Source: CAZGLR01 sp964526635
GTDB taxonomy: Bacteria > Zixibacteria > MSB-5A5 > GN15 > JAAZOE01
Reading direction: 5' to 3'
Length of the DNA: 5,338 bases
Assembly: GCA_964526635.1 (NCBI GenBank)
Contig: CAZGLR010000174.1
Coordinates: 1-5,338, forward strand
A program made the translations under genes and the position numbers. The notes beneath the pieces are model-generated. The model was not told the DNA's origin. It saw only the letters and a list, made by a program, of their open reading frames with translations, and ran no database searches. Positions 1 through 4,130 of the stretch are shown in pieces (position 1 is the stretch's first letter; each line of letters begins with the position of its first letter).

Positions 1-12
1 GCATCTCGAAAA

Positions 13-41
13 AATAAACCCACGACAGAGTCGCGGGTTAC
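13..41. repeat. 29-bp direct repeat, copy 1 (hairpin-forming)
   Basis: This segment is identical over 29 bp to 219-247. It contains an inverted repeat at 17-39, with arms AACCCACGAC and GTCGCGGGTT around a three-base AGA loop. There is one imperfect pair, which becomes a G-U wobble if the minus strand is transcribed. On the minus strand the hairpin is followed by TTTATTTTTT, so this copy could also act as a terminator for minus-strand transcription. The second copy lacks that T-tract, so termination is probably not the general role of the repeat. Confidence 0.85.
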
Positions 42-101
42 AAGTTCGGCTGTACTGGCAAATCAGAGCTGTAAATCACAAATTGAAAGTGTAATGCCAA
101 G

Positions 102-122
102 CCCACTCGGATGCCGAGTGGG
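102..122. repeat. Perfect 9-bp hairpin with triloop
   Basis: The arms CCCACTCGG (102-110) and CCGAGTGGG (114-122) are perfectly complementary around the loop ATG. It lies between the two 29-bp direct repeats and just before a second, longer hairpin. It has no T-tract on either side, so it does not look like a terminator. Confidence 0.8.
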
Positions 123-125
123 GTA

Positions 126-156
126 CCGGGGTGAGGTACGCGGGTACCGCACCCGG
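126..156. repeat. Long GC-rich imperfect hairpin
   Basis: Bases 126-139 can pair with 144-156 around a four-base loop (GCGG, 140-143). This gives 12 base pairs with one bulged G (131) and one A/G mismatch (134/149). It starts only three bases after the 102-122 hairpin, so the two could stack as consecutive stem-loops. The function is unknown. Confidence 0.65.
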
Positions 157-218
157 CGGATGGTGCGGACTCCGGCAGTATCATAATTCAGTGACGGGGA
201 AAGATAGCAGCCCGAATG

Positions 219-247
219 AATAAACCCACGACAGAGTCGCGGGTTAC
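219..247. repeat. 29-bp direct repeat, copy 2 (hairpin-forming)
   Basis: This copy is base-for-base identical to 13-41 and lies exactly 206 bp downstream of it. It carries the same hairpin (223-245). It sits six bases before the PEP-CTERM gene's terminator. No T-tract follows it on either strand. Confidence 0.85.
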
Positions 248-252
248 GGCAT

Positions 253-283
253 AAAAAAAGCCCCCGAAAAATCAGGGGCTTTT
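253..283 (-). terminator. Rho-independent terminator of the PEP-CTERM gene
   Basis: The arms AAAAGCCCC (256-264) and GGGGCTTTT (275-283) are complementary around a ten-base loop. Read on the minus strand, the stem runs into an uninterrupted T-tract (plus-strand A run 253-259). It lies about 60 bp past the stop of the minus-strand gene at 342. The A/T flanks are also usable on the plus strand, so it may work in both directions. Confidence 0.85.
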
Positions 284-341
284 CAATGTCTTGGGATGTT
301 GCTCTTACTTCATTCTTCGAGGCAATCAGCCAGGGCGGCAA

Positions 342-1013
342 TTAGCCGCGGAAGCGGCGAATGCCCATACCGGCCAGACCGAGACCCAGAAGGATCATCG
401 TAGCCGGTTCCGGAATCGGATCGGTCGGAACCAGGTCCGAGAAGAAGTTCAAACGGAAACCGGATTCGACAACATGACGCTCGGCAAAGAAGATGTCGAT
501 ATCATGCCAGCCCTGGGTCAGGAATACATCACCGTTGGTGAAAGTGTTGGCGTGAATACCACCAAGGTCCAGTTCGAGCTGATTGTCAATGAACAACCAG
601 GAATCATCGTCGGAACCCATCTGGTAGTTGTAAACCTGATCAGCGTCAACATAGAACTGACCTTCCCAATGAACCGCAAAATGCTGCGGGTCGCCCGGGA
701 GACCTTCGTTCAGCGGGAACCAGCCCGAGGCAAAGTTGCCATTGAGGTCGGCTTCGCTGTCAACGCGAGAGAATGAATGGTAAGCGTTGTCCCACCAGTC
801 AAACTGGTTGATGTTGGCCGCTCCGGCTGCGGTAAGAGTCGGAGTAGCGCCTGCAAGGACGCTCTCAACCCAGCCAGTCTGCAGGCCGGTGATGCCTGTT
901 TCCATATCCGGATGGTTCGCATCAAGGTTGTAGTAATGACCGGTCAGACCGGCAAACGATGAACCAGCGGCGAAAACAACCAGAATCGAAAGTAATGCGA
1001 GTTTCTTCAGCAC
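342..1013 (-). CDS. Exported fibro-slime/PA14-like protein with PEP-CTERM sorting tail
   Basis: The product (223 aa) is predicted to be exported and then processed by an exosortase. Residues 1-21 form a Sec signal peptide: a KK start, a hydrophobic core, and a cleavage site after SSFA. The middle (about 115-195) matches the fibro-slime/PA14-like domain. The diagnostic stretch is GSDDDSWLFIDNQLELDLGG, followed by a DIDIFFAERH segment. In this fold the acidic residues usually bind calcium and the surface binds carbohydrate. The C-terminus has the classic PEP-CTERM layout: PEPAT at 201-205, a hydrophobic helix, then the basic end RRFRG. The start is GTG at 1013 and is supported by a GGAGG Shine-Dalgarno (1023-1027) nine bases upstream. 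The gene stands alone and is followed by its own terminator. No exosortase or exopolysaccharide gene is in the window. The PEP-CTERM and export calls are firm; the ligand is unknown. Confidence 0.93.
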   Translation of the reverse strand: MLKKLALLSILVVFAAGSSFAGLTGHYYNLDANHPDMETGITGLQTGWVESVLAGATPTLTAAGAANINQFDWWDNAYHSFSRVDSEADLNGNFASGWFPLNEGLPGDPQHFAVHWEGQFYVDADQVYNYQMGSDDDSWLFIDNQLELDLGGIHANTFTNGDVFLTQGWHDIDIFFAERHVVESGFRLNFFSDLVPTDPIPEPATMILLGLGLAGMGIRRFRG

Positions 1014-1084
1014 AGGTATAAACCTCCGTTAGAAAAAGTATTTGACCTAACTCAAGCAATCGCCGTGCCAGCGCGGAGGTAGTT

Positions 1085-1124
1085 GCGTAAGATAATGTTG
1101 TACAATAAGATACGAAATTGACAT
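1085..1124. repeat. Imperfect 40-bp direct repeat, copy 1
   Basis: This segment aligns without gaps to 1200-1239, with about 29 of 40 positions identical. The shared core is ACAATAAG (1102-1109 here; CTTATTGT on the minus strand). It lies upstream of the PEP-CTERM gene, so it could be a repeated regulator site or a duplicated promoter. The match is by eye and modest. Confidence 0.4.
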
Positions 1125-1199
1125 GGGGCCATACAGGACTCCCGCACAATTTTGTGTCCAGATTACTGACAACTCTGATAATTGAAGCATGGAAATTTT

Positions 1200-1239
1200 G
1201 CTAAAGATTATAGTGCACAATAAGTTGCGAGATTGCCGT
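1200..1239. repeat. Imperfect 40-bp direct repeat, copy 2
   Basis: This is the partner of 1085-1124, 115 bp further from the PEP-CTERM start. It shares the ACAATAAG core (1217-1224) and the ATTG block at 1232-1235. No third convincing copy was seen. Confidence 0.4.
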
Positions 1240-1284
1240 CTTCTGTCAACCAAACGGACAGGGGAACAATCCAATACTACAGTA

Positions 1285-1396
1285 TCAAATAAACGCCATA
1301 TAATAAGACCATCGAGTCGTTTCATGCCCCACATTCCATACCAGATTGAAGGTGTCCTCGAGCTGTAAATAGACAATATGGGTATCTATGTTACCC
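1285..1396 (-). pseudogene. Displaced C-terminal coding segment of the membrane protein gene
   Basis: Directly after the TAG stop of the gene at 1386, the frame shifted by one base reads on as plausible protein to a TGA at 1285-1287. It is about 35 residues long and ends WNVGHETTRWSYYMAFI. The segment has the aromatic-rich, beta-like make-up of a genuine domain end. Adding one G to the GGG run (plus-strand CCC, 1394-1396) joins the frames as ...YTGQWGNIDTHIV... without any stop. The joined protein would be 145 aa. I infer a single-base loss, either a real mutation or a sequencing/assembly error in a short G run. There is no slippery heptamer to suggest programmed frameshifting. Confidence 0.6.
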
Positions 1397-1721
1397 ATTG
1401 GCCGGTGTATTCGTATTCAACCCGGACAATTATTGCATCCGAACCTCGGGCTGTCATCGAAACTATATTAATACGGTCAGCCATTTCTGTAACAACCCGG
1501 GCCTTTTCGCCGGCGGCCAGGGGATTATCGCCCAATGCTGCCTCCAGATCGGCGACTTCATCACCGATGTGCTTCATGTATATCCACTGACGGATATCCT
1601 CCTGGAGCCGTTCGGAGAGAGTTTTTTTGACAGTGATGAGTTTAAAAAACCCAAACGCTATCACCAATGCCACTACTAAGCCGATCATTGGGCCTTTGGC
1701 CAGAAGCCTGTATTCACTCAT
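1386..1721 (-). CDS. Small single-pass membrane protein, apparently C-terminally frameshifted
   Basis: The product (111 aa as it stands) is of no family I recognise. It has a short N-terminal segment, one transmembrane helix (about residues 11-29, PMIGLVVALVIAFGFFKLI), a basic stop (VKK), a helical stretch rich in charged residues (about 33-86), then a beta-like end (SDAIIVRVEYEY). The topology suggests a membrane anchor with a soluble domain on one side. I chose the ATG at 1721 because GGGAGG lies just upstream of it. That start also overlaps the preceding gene's stop by 8 bp (ATGAGTGA), a typical coupled arrangement. An upstream in-frame start at 1823 would lie wholly inside the preceding gene and is less likely. 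The stop at 1386 looks premature: the reading continues convincingly in another frame to 1285, giving an expected full length of about 145 aa. The gene may therefore be inactivated or mis-sequenced. Confidence 0.75.
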   Translation of the reverse strand: MSEYRLLAKGPMIGLVVALVIAFGFFKLITVKKTLSERLQEDIRQWIYMKHIGDEVADLEAALGDNPLAAGEKARVVTEMADRINIVSMTARGSDAIIVRVEYEYTGQWVT

Positions 1722-2094
1722 GGATATCCTCCCTGAGTGAGCGTTGCTGGTCAAATGTTTCGCCGGCGGATTCATCACTTGATAGCGCGGGATACCGCAC
1801 AAAATCTTGATCATGAGGATCATCCGGCGATGGGATCAGGCCGGGCCATAGTCTGCCGGCCAGCCAAAAGGCGCCGTTGATGCCCAGCACCCAGACCAGC
1901 AGTATCAGCGCTTTACGAGCGGCAATACCGGGACAACAACTGAAGAACCATGACAACAGCATCAACCCGATAATTCCCAGTCCGGCGTATTCACCAATCC
2001 GGCCGATCTGACCGCCAAGCCTCTGCCCGGCAATATAGACCAGCCCGGCGACGACAGCGACAGCAAAGGGCCATCCGGCCACAAATTCAATCAT
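1714..2094 (-). CDS. Hypothetical three-helix membrane protein
   Basis: I do not recognise this 126-aa protein. It shows three hydrophobic segments (about residues 8-23, 37-53 and 61-80) and then an acidic, polar C-terminal tail (about 89-126) with no hydrophobicity. Two adjacent cysteines (SCCPG, 52-56) lie at the end of the second helix. The ATG at 2094 has AGGA eight bases upstream. The gene overlaps the next membrane protein gene by 8 bp, so the two are almost certainly co-translated. They may form one small inner-membrane complex. No promoter stands out on this strand in the divergent region upstream. It is probably a lineage-restricted protein; nothing visible indicates transport or enzyme function. 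Confidence 0.8.
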   Translation of the reverse strand: MIEFVAGWPFAVAVVAGLVYIAGQRLGGQIGRIGEYAGLGIIGLMLLSWFFSCCPGIAARKALILLVWVLGINGAFWLAGRLWPGLIPSPDDPHDQDFVRYPALSSDESAGETFDQQRSLREDIHE

Positions 2095-2156
2095 GACATA
2101 AATCCTGATAAAGTGCCTGCTCTGTATGTATCATCGACTCATTCCCCGCCCTTGTT

Positions 2157-2186
2157 TAGACATCAGGTATGGTGTAAGTTTATAAT
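2157..2186 (+). promoter_or_regulatory. Sigma70-type promoter for the VOC gene
   Basis: TAGACA (2157-2162, five of six bases of the -35 consensus) is followed after 18 bp by a perfect TATAAT (2181-2186). Transcription would start near 2193, about 70 bases before the preferred ATG at 2265. It lies in the divergent gap between the membrane-protein pair and the VOC gene. The call assumes classic sigma70 consensus, which may not hold in this phylum. Confidence 0.55.
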
Positions 2187-2264
2187 GAACATAGACAGAA
2201 ATTATCCGTAATAAAGGTGACATCGACACATCCCGAATCAAAAAATCAAGATTATGGCGGTTAT

Positions 2265-2630
2265 ATGCCGCGACCGGTTCATTTCGAAATTCCCGCTGCC
2301 AATGTTGATCGTGCCCGCAAATTTTACAGCAGCGTCTTTGAGTGGTCCTTCACTACCTGGGATGGTCCTTTTGAGTATCATCTCATCAATACCGGTGACA
2401 AAGGCCCGGGTATCAATGGCGGTCTGATGAAAGCCAATCACCCGGAGCAGCCGGTTACCTGCACGCTTGATCTGCCGGATATCGATGCTTACATGAAAAA
2501 GGTCAGCGGGGCGGGCGGCCAGATTGTCCTTGAGAAGCAGACTATTCCCGGGGTGGGTTACTCGTGTTTTTTCAAAGATACCGAGGTAAATCTTTTTGGC
2601 ATGATGAAGATGGATGAAAAAGCCGGATAA
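2265..2630 (+). CDS. VOC (glyoxalase/bleomycin-resistance/dioxygenase fold) family protein
   Basis: The 121-aa product is a single vicinal-oxygen-chelate unit with two beta-alpha-beta-beta-beta halves. The first half opens RPVHFEIPAANVDRARKFYSS, a typical start for this superfamily. The second runs from about residue 63 (VTCTLDLPDIDAYMKKV) to GYSCFFKDTEVNLFGMM. His6 is in the usual metal-ligand position, but the later EGN-type ligand motif reads TEVNLFG, so metal binding and catalysis are uncertain. Related stand-alone proteins are usually annotated only as VOC family, and no substrate can be assigned. The frame also has a GTG at 2217, which would add 16 residues. I prefer the ATG at 2265 because family members start there and GGCGG lies four bases before it, although that spacing is short. 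The gene has its own promoter and precedes the lipoprotein operon by about 100 bp. Confidence 0.88.
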   Translation: MPRPVHFEIPAANVDRARKFYSSVFEWSFTTWDGPFEYHLINTGDKGPGINGGLMKANHPEQPVTCTLDLPDIDAYMKKVSGAGGQIVLEKQTIPGVGYSCFFKDTEVNLFGMMKMDEKAG

Positions 2631-2633
2631 GAC

Positions 2634-2646
2634 TACTCGACGAGTA
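2634..2646. promoter_or_regulatory. Inverted repeat TACTCG-A-CGAGTA (possible operator)
   Basis: This perfect 6-bp inverted repeat around one base lies just after the VOC stop and five bases upstream of the putative -35 of the next gene. The one-base spacer is too short for a useful RNA hairpin, and there is no T-tract. A dimeric regulator site is therefore more plausible than a terminator. Chance is not excluded for a 13-bp site. Confidence 0.3.
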
Positions 2647-2650
2647 AGCA

Positions 2651-2680
2651 TTAACGTGATAAAGCGCTTGCCTGTATGAT
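2651..2680 (+). promoter_or_regulatory. Candidate promoter for the CpeT-like/YedF-like/Mop operon
   Basis: TTAACG (2651-2656, four of six -35 bases) and TATGAT (2675-2680, five of six -10 bases) are 18 bp apart. A transcript starting near 2687 would open almost directly with the 2698-2721 hairpin. This is the best match in the 102-bp gap. It is weaker than the promoter at 2157-2186, and read-through from the VOC gene is possible because no terminator separates them. Confidence 0.35.
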
Positions 2681-2697
2681 TATGGCGCTGTAGTTTC

Positions 2698-2721
2698 CCT
2701 CCATGACACGTGTCAAGGAGG
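2698..2721 (+). promoter_or_regulatory. Shine-Dalgarno-sequestering palindrome in the lipoprotein leader
   Basis: CCTCC (2698-2702) pairs with GGAGG (2717-2721), and the inner TGACAC/GTGTCA (2704-2715) is a perfect palindrome. Only one A/A mismatch (2703/2716) interrupts the 24 bases. As RNA this forms a stem that buries the GGAGG lying 11 bases before the ATG at 2733. A second GGAGG at 2724-2728 stays outside the stem but is only four bases from the ATG. This looks like translational control (thermometer-like or protein-binding). A DNA operator centred on CACGTG is the alternative. Confidence 0.5.
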
Positions 2722-2732
2722 ATGGAGGAAAC

Positions 2733-3428
2733 ATGAAAAAGCTGATCATAGGCGGTGTTCTGATTGCCCTGTGTTGTATGTTTGCGGGGTGTTCTTCGAA
2801 AAGCGCCAAAAAGGCTGAATCCGATGATTATTATGCGCTGTTGGTAGATTGGATGACCGGATCATTCTCCAGCGCCGAACAGGCCAAAATGGACTCGACC
2901 TATTTTGATATCCGTCTGGAGATGATCCCGATCTGGGAGGAATATGATGAGGGAGCATGGCTCTATGTCGAGCAGGCTGCGGCCGAGTATCTCGACAAGC
3001 CGTATCGGCAGCGAGTTTACCTCGTCGAAAAAGTCGATGACACCAATTTCACCAGCAAGGTGTTTACTCTTCCGGAAGAGGAGCGTTTTATCGGGGCACA
3101 CAAGGACCTCTCGGCTTTTAAAATTATCACGCCGGATTCGCTGGTTTTTCGTGAGGGGTGTACAATAACCCTGAAGTATCGAAACGGCAAGTTCATGGGC
3201 AGCACCACCGGCAACGGCTGCGGGAGTTCTATCAATGATGCCGTGTATGCCACCTCGGTGGTGAGTATTACCGAGAACGAATTACGCAGCTGGGATCGGG
3301 GATTCAATGCCGAAGGCAAACAGGTCTGGGGTGCAGAACACGGTCCATATATTTTTATCAGGGCCGGGACGGAGACTGATGATTCGGCCACCAACAAAAC
3401 AGAACAGGCCGGGCAATCATCGCATTAA
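2733..3428 (+). CDS. CpcT/CpeT-family (DUF1001-like) lipoprotein
   Basis: The 231-aa product begins with a lipoprotein signal peptide (MKKLIIGGVLIALCCMFAGC); the lipidated Cys is residue 20. The mature part matches the CpcT/CpeT chromophore lyase family over its whole length. Visible markers are LVDWMTGSFSSAEQA (38-51), WLYVEQA (76-82), KPYRQRVY (89-96), GC (142-143), GNGCGSSINDAVYATS (160-175), SWDRGF (186-191), and VWGAEHGPYIF (198-208). In cyanobacteria these T-type lyases attach bilins to phycobiliproteins in the cytoplasm. Here the protein is predicted to be membrane-anchored outside the cytoplasm, and nothing suggests photosynthesis, so its ligand is unknown. Cys143 and Cys163 could form a disulfide. 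The ATG at 2733 is chosen because the signal peptide begins there; an in-frame ATG at 2703 would add ten polar residues made from leader sequence. It is followed after 17 bp by the YedF-like gene. A low-complexity polar tail ends the protein. The family call is firm from motifs; the function is not. Confidence 0.88.
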   Translation: MKKLIIGGVLIALCCMFAGCSSKSAKKAESDDYYALLVDWMTGSFSSAEQAKMDSTYFDIRLEMIPIWEEYDEGAWLYVEQAAAEYLDKPYRQRVYLVEKVDDTNFTSKVFTLPEEERFIGAHKDLSAFKIITPDSLVFREGCTITLKYRNGKFMGSTTGNGCGSSINDAVYATSVVSITENELRSWDRGFNAEGKQVWGAEHGPYIFIRAGTETDDSATNKTEQAGQSSH

Positions 3429-3445
3429 ATCAGGAAGAATTTTGT

Positions 3446-3793
3446 ATGACGGTTCAAGACGACATGGTTGTGCTTATCAAGTCCAATGCCTTTGGCGAGG
3501 GTGAGCCGGATCTGGGAGAAAAGCTGCTGGTCAATTTTATCAGGATGATTGCCGAATCGGGGCGTTTACCGGGGCAGATTATCTGCATGAACAGCGGGAT
3601 TTTTCTTACCACCGAGGGTACGCCCGTTCTCGACATATTGAAACTGATGGCTGAGTCCGGAACTAAGATCCTGAGCTGCGGGACCTGTCTGGATTATTAC
3701 AACCGGGCCGATAAACTCATCATTGGTGAAGCGACCAATATGCGGGATACGGTTTCGACGCTGTTGTCGGATAAAAAAGTAATCACGATTTAG
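3446..3793 (+). CDS. YedF C-terminal-like DsrE/F domain protein (selenium/sulfur relay)
   Basis: The 115-aa product is a DsrE/DsrF-fold protein. It matches the C-terminal half of the sulfurtransferase-like selenium metabolism protein YedF. Key signs are VVLIKSNAFGEGEPDLGEKL near the N-terminus, CMNSGIFL (47-54), LSCGTCLDYY (77-85) with a CxxC pair at Cys78/Cys81, and a following LIIGEATNM (91-99). Full YedF also carries an N-terminal TusA domain with the conserved CPxP cysteine. That domain is absent here, and no broken remnant is visible because the leader before the ATG belongs to the preceding gene. YedF has been linked in genome surveys to selenium-dependent molybdenum hydroxylases and SelD. 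The start at 3446 has AGGAAG (3432-3437) eight bases upstream. It sits 17 bp after the CpeT-like gene and 15 bp before a Mop gene, so the three are very likely co-transcribed. The partner TusA protein, if any, is outside the window. Confidence 0.85.
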   Translation: MTVQDDMVVLIKSNAFGEGEPDLGEKLLVNFIRMIAESGRLPGQIICMNSGIFLTTEGTPVLDILKLMAESGTKILSCGTCLDYYNRADKLIIGEATNMRDTVSTLLSDKKVITI

Positions 3794-3808
3794 GCCGGAG
3801 AAAAGGCA

Positions 3809-4018
3809 ATGAAATATGGTGCACGCAATCAATTGATGGGCAAAGTCACCCGAATCAAAAAGGGTGATATTATGGGCCAGGTGACGCTCACGATCCCGGC
3901 CGAATCGGTGATGAATTCGGTGATGACGGCCGAGTCGATCGAGGATCTCGGGTTGAAGGAGGGCGATACGGTCAAGATTGTGGCCAAGGCGATCAACGTC
4001 CTGCTGGTCAAAGAATAG
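3809..4018 (+). CDS. Mop-type molybdenum-pterin/molybdate-binding protein (TOBE domain)
   Basis: This 69-aa protein consists of one Mop/TOBE domain, the normal size for stand-alone molbindins. The diagnostic pattern is clear: GARNQLMGKVTRIKKGDIMGQVTL at the N-terminus, then a serine-rich turn (AESVMNSVMTAES), and EDLGLKEGDTVKIVAKAINVLLVK at the end. Molbindins assemble into oligomeric rings that store or buffer molybdate in the cytoplasm; the same domain occurs in ModE and ModC. The ATG at 3809 has GGAG (3797-3800) eight bases upstream. It is the last gene of the three-gene cluster, 15 bp after the YedF-like gene, and is followed by a tandem repeat and a strong terminator. The pairing with a YedF-like protein points to molybdoenzyme maturation. 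The gene symbol mop would suit the family, but the exact orthology is not shown. Confidence 0.92.
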   Translation: MKYGARNQLMGKVTRIKKGDIMGQVTLTIPAESVMNSVMTAESIEDLGLKEGDTVKIVAKAINVLLVKE

Positions 4019-4060
4019 CAGGCTAATCCCACAAGCTTCCAGGCCAATCCCACAAGCTAT
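4019..4060. repeat. 21-bp tandem repeat, two copies
   Basis: Two adjacent units, CAGGCTAATCCCACAAGCTTC (4019-4039 in 21-bp register) and its near-copy at 4040-4060, differ at three positions. They begin immediately after the Mop stop codon and end 19 bp before the terminator. They contain no start codon or hairpin of note. This may be a small expanding repeat or a fragment of a dispersed family. Confidence 0.75.
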
Positions 4061-4079
4061 CCATGTTAATGCAATAGTG

Positions 4080-4109
4080 ACGGCGGCAGGAAGGACCTGC
4101 CGCCGTTTT
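4080..4109 (+). terminator. Strong rho-independent terminator of the plus-strand operon
   Basis: The arms ACGGCGGCAGG (4080-4090) and CCTGCCGCCGT (4096-4106) are perfectly complementary over 11 bp around the loop AAGGA, followed by a short T-run (TTTT, 4106-4109). It lies 61 bp after the Mop stop and 21 bp before the convergent gene's stop. On the minus strand the stem is not followed by a T-tract, so it serves mainly the plus-strand genes. Confidence 0.85.
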
Positions 4110-4130
4110 GTCTGATGGTGCTGAGGTGTT

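Larger units (their letters stand above)
1..252. other. Structured non-coding region with repeats and hairpins
   Basis: I see no credible gene here. The frames that stay open have no recognisable protein content and no ribosome binding site. The stretch holds two identical direct repeats (13-41 and 219-247), each able to fold as a hairpin, and two further hairpins between them (102-122 and 126-156). The pattern is that of a dispersed intergenic repeat cassette or a structured RNA. Which of these it is cannot be decided from one copy. Confidence 0.6.
1014..1284. other. Upstream region of the PEP-CTERM gene with repeated elements
   Basis: No gene was found in this stretch; the open frames lack recognisable protein features. 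It holds the leader and presumably the promoter of the minus-strand gene that starts at 1013, but no convincing -35/-10 pair stands out. It does contain two related segments of about 40 bp (1085-1124 and 1200-1239). A short inverted repeat, CACAA/TTGTG, lies between them at 1145-1156. Confidence 0.5.

Noticed and set aside
1..252. CRISPR array or integron attachment site in the repeat region
   Set aside because: There are only two repeats, 206 bp apart, with no regular spacers. No cas, integrase or cassette genes are visible.
291..776. Plus-strand open frame of 161 codons
   Set aside because: It lies antisense inside the PEP-CTERM gene, begins within that gene's 3' flank, and has no recognisable domain. 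The minus-strand gene has a signal peptide, domain motifs, RBS and terminator.
1204..1249. TTGACA and TATAAT on the minus strand upstream of the PEP-CTERM gene
   Set aside because: Both hexamers are present but about 31 bp apart, far too wide for one sigma70 promoter.
1047..1284. Minus-strand open frame (part of 1047-1376) as a gene
   Set aside because: Its translation shows no family features and no RBS. The part overlapping 1285-1376 is better read in the neighbouring frame as the displaced end of the membrane protein.
1274..1285. ATACT/AGTAT inverted repeat at the end of the frameshifted gene as a terminator
   Set aside because: It has only five A/T-rich pairs with a two-base loop, and no T-tract follows.
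1386..1400. Programmed ribosomal frameshift in the membrane-protein gene
   Set aside because: The region before the TAG has no slippery heptamer in the right register and no obvious downstream pseudoknot. A lost G in GGG(G) is simpler.
2217..2264. GTG at 2217 as the start of the VOC protein
   Set aside because: There is no ribosome binding site at a workable distance, and the 16 extra residues are polar and not part of the VOC fold. It is kept only as an alternative start.
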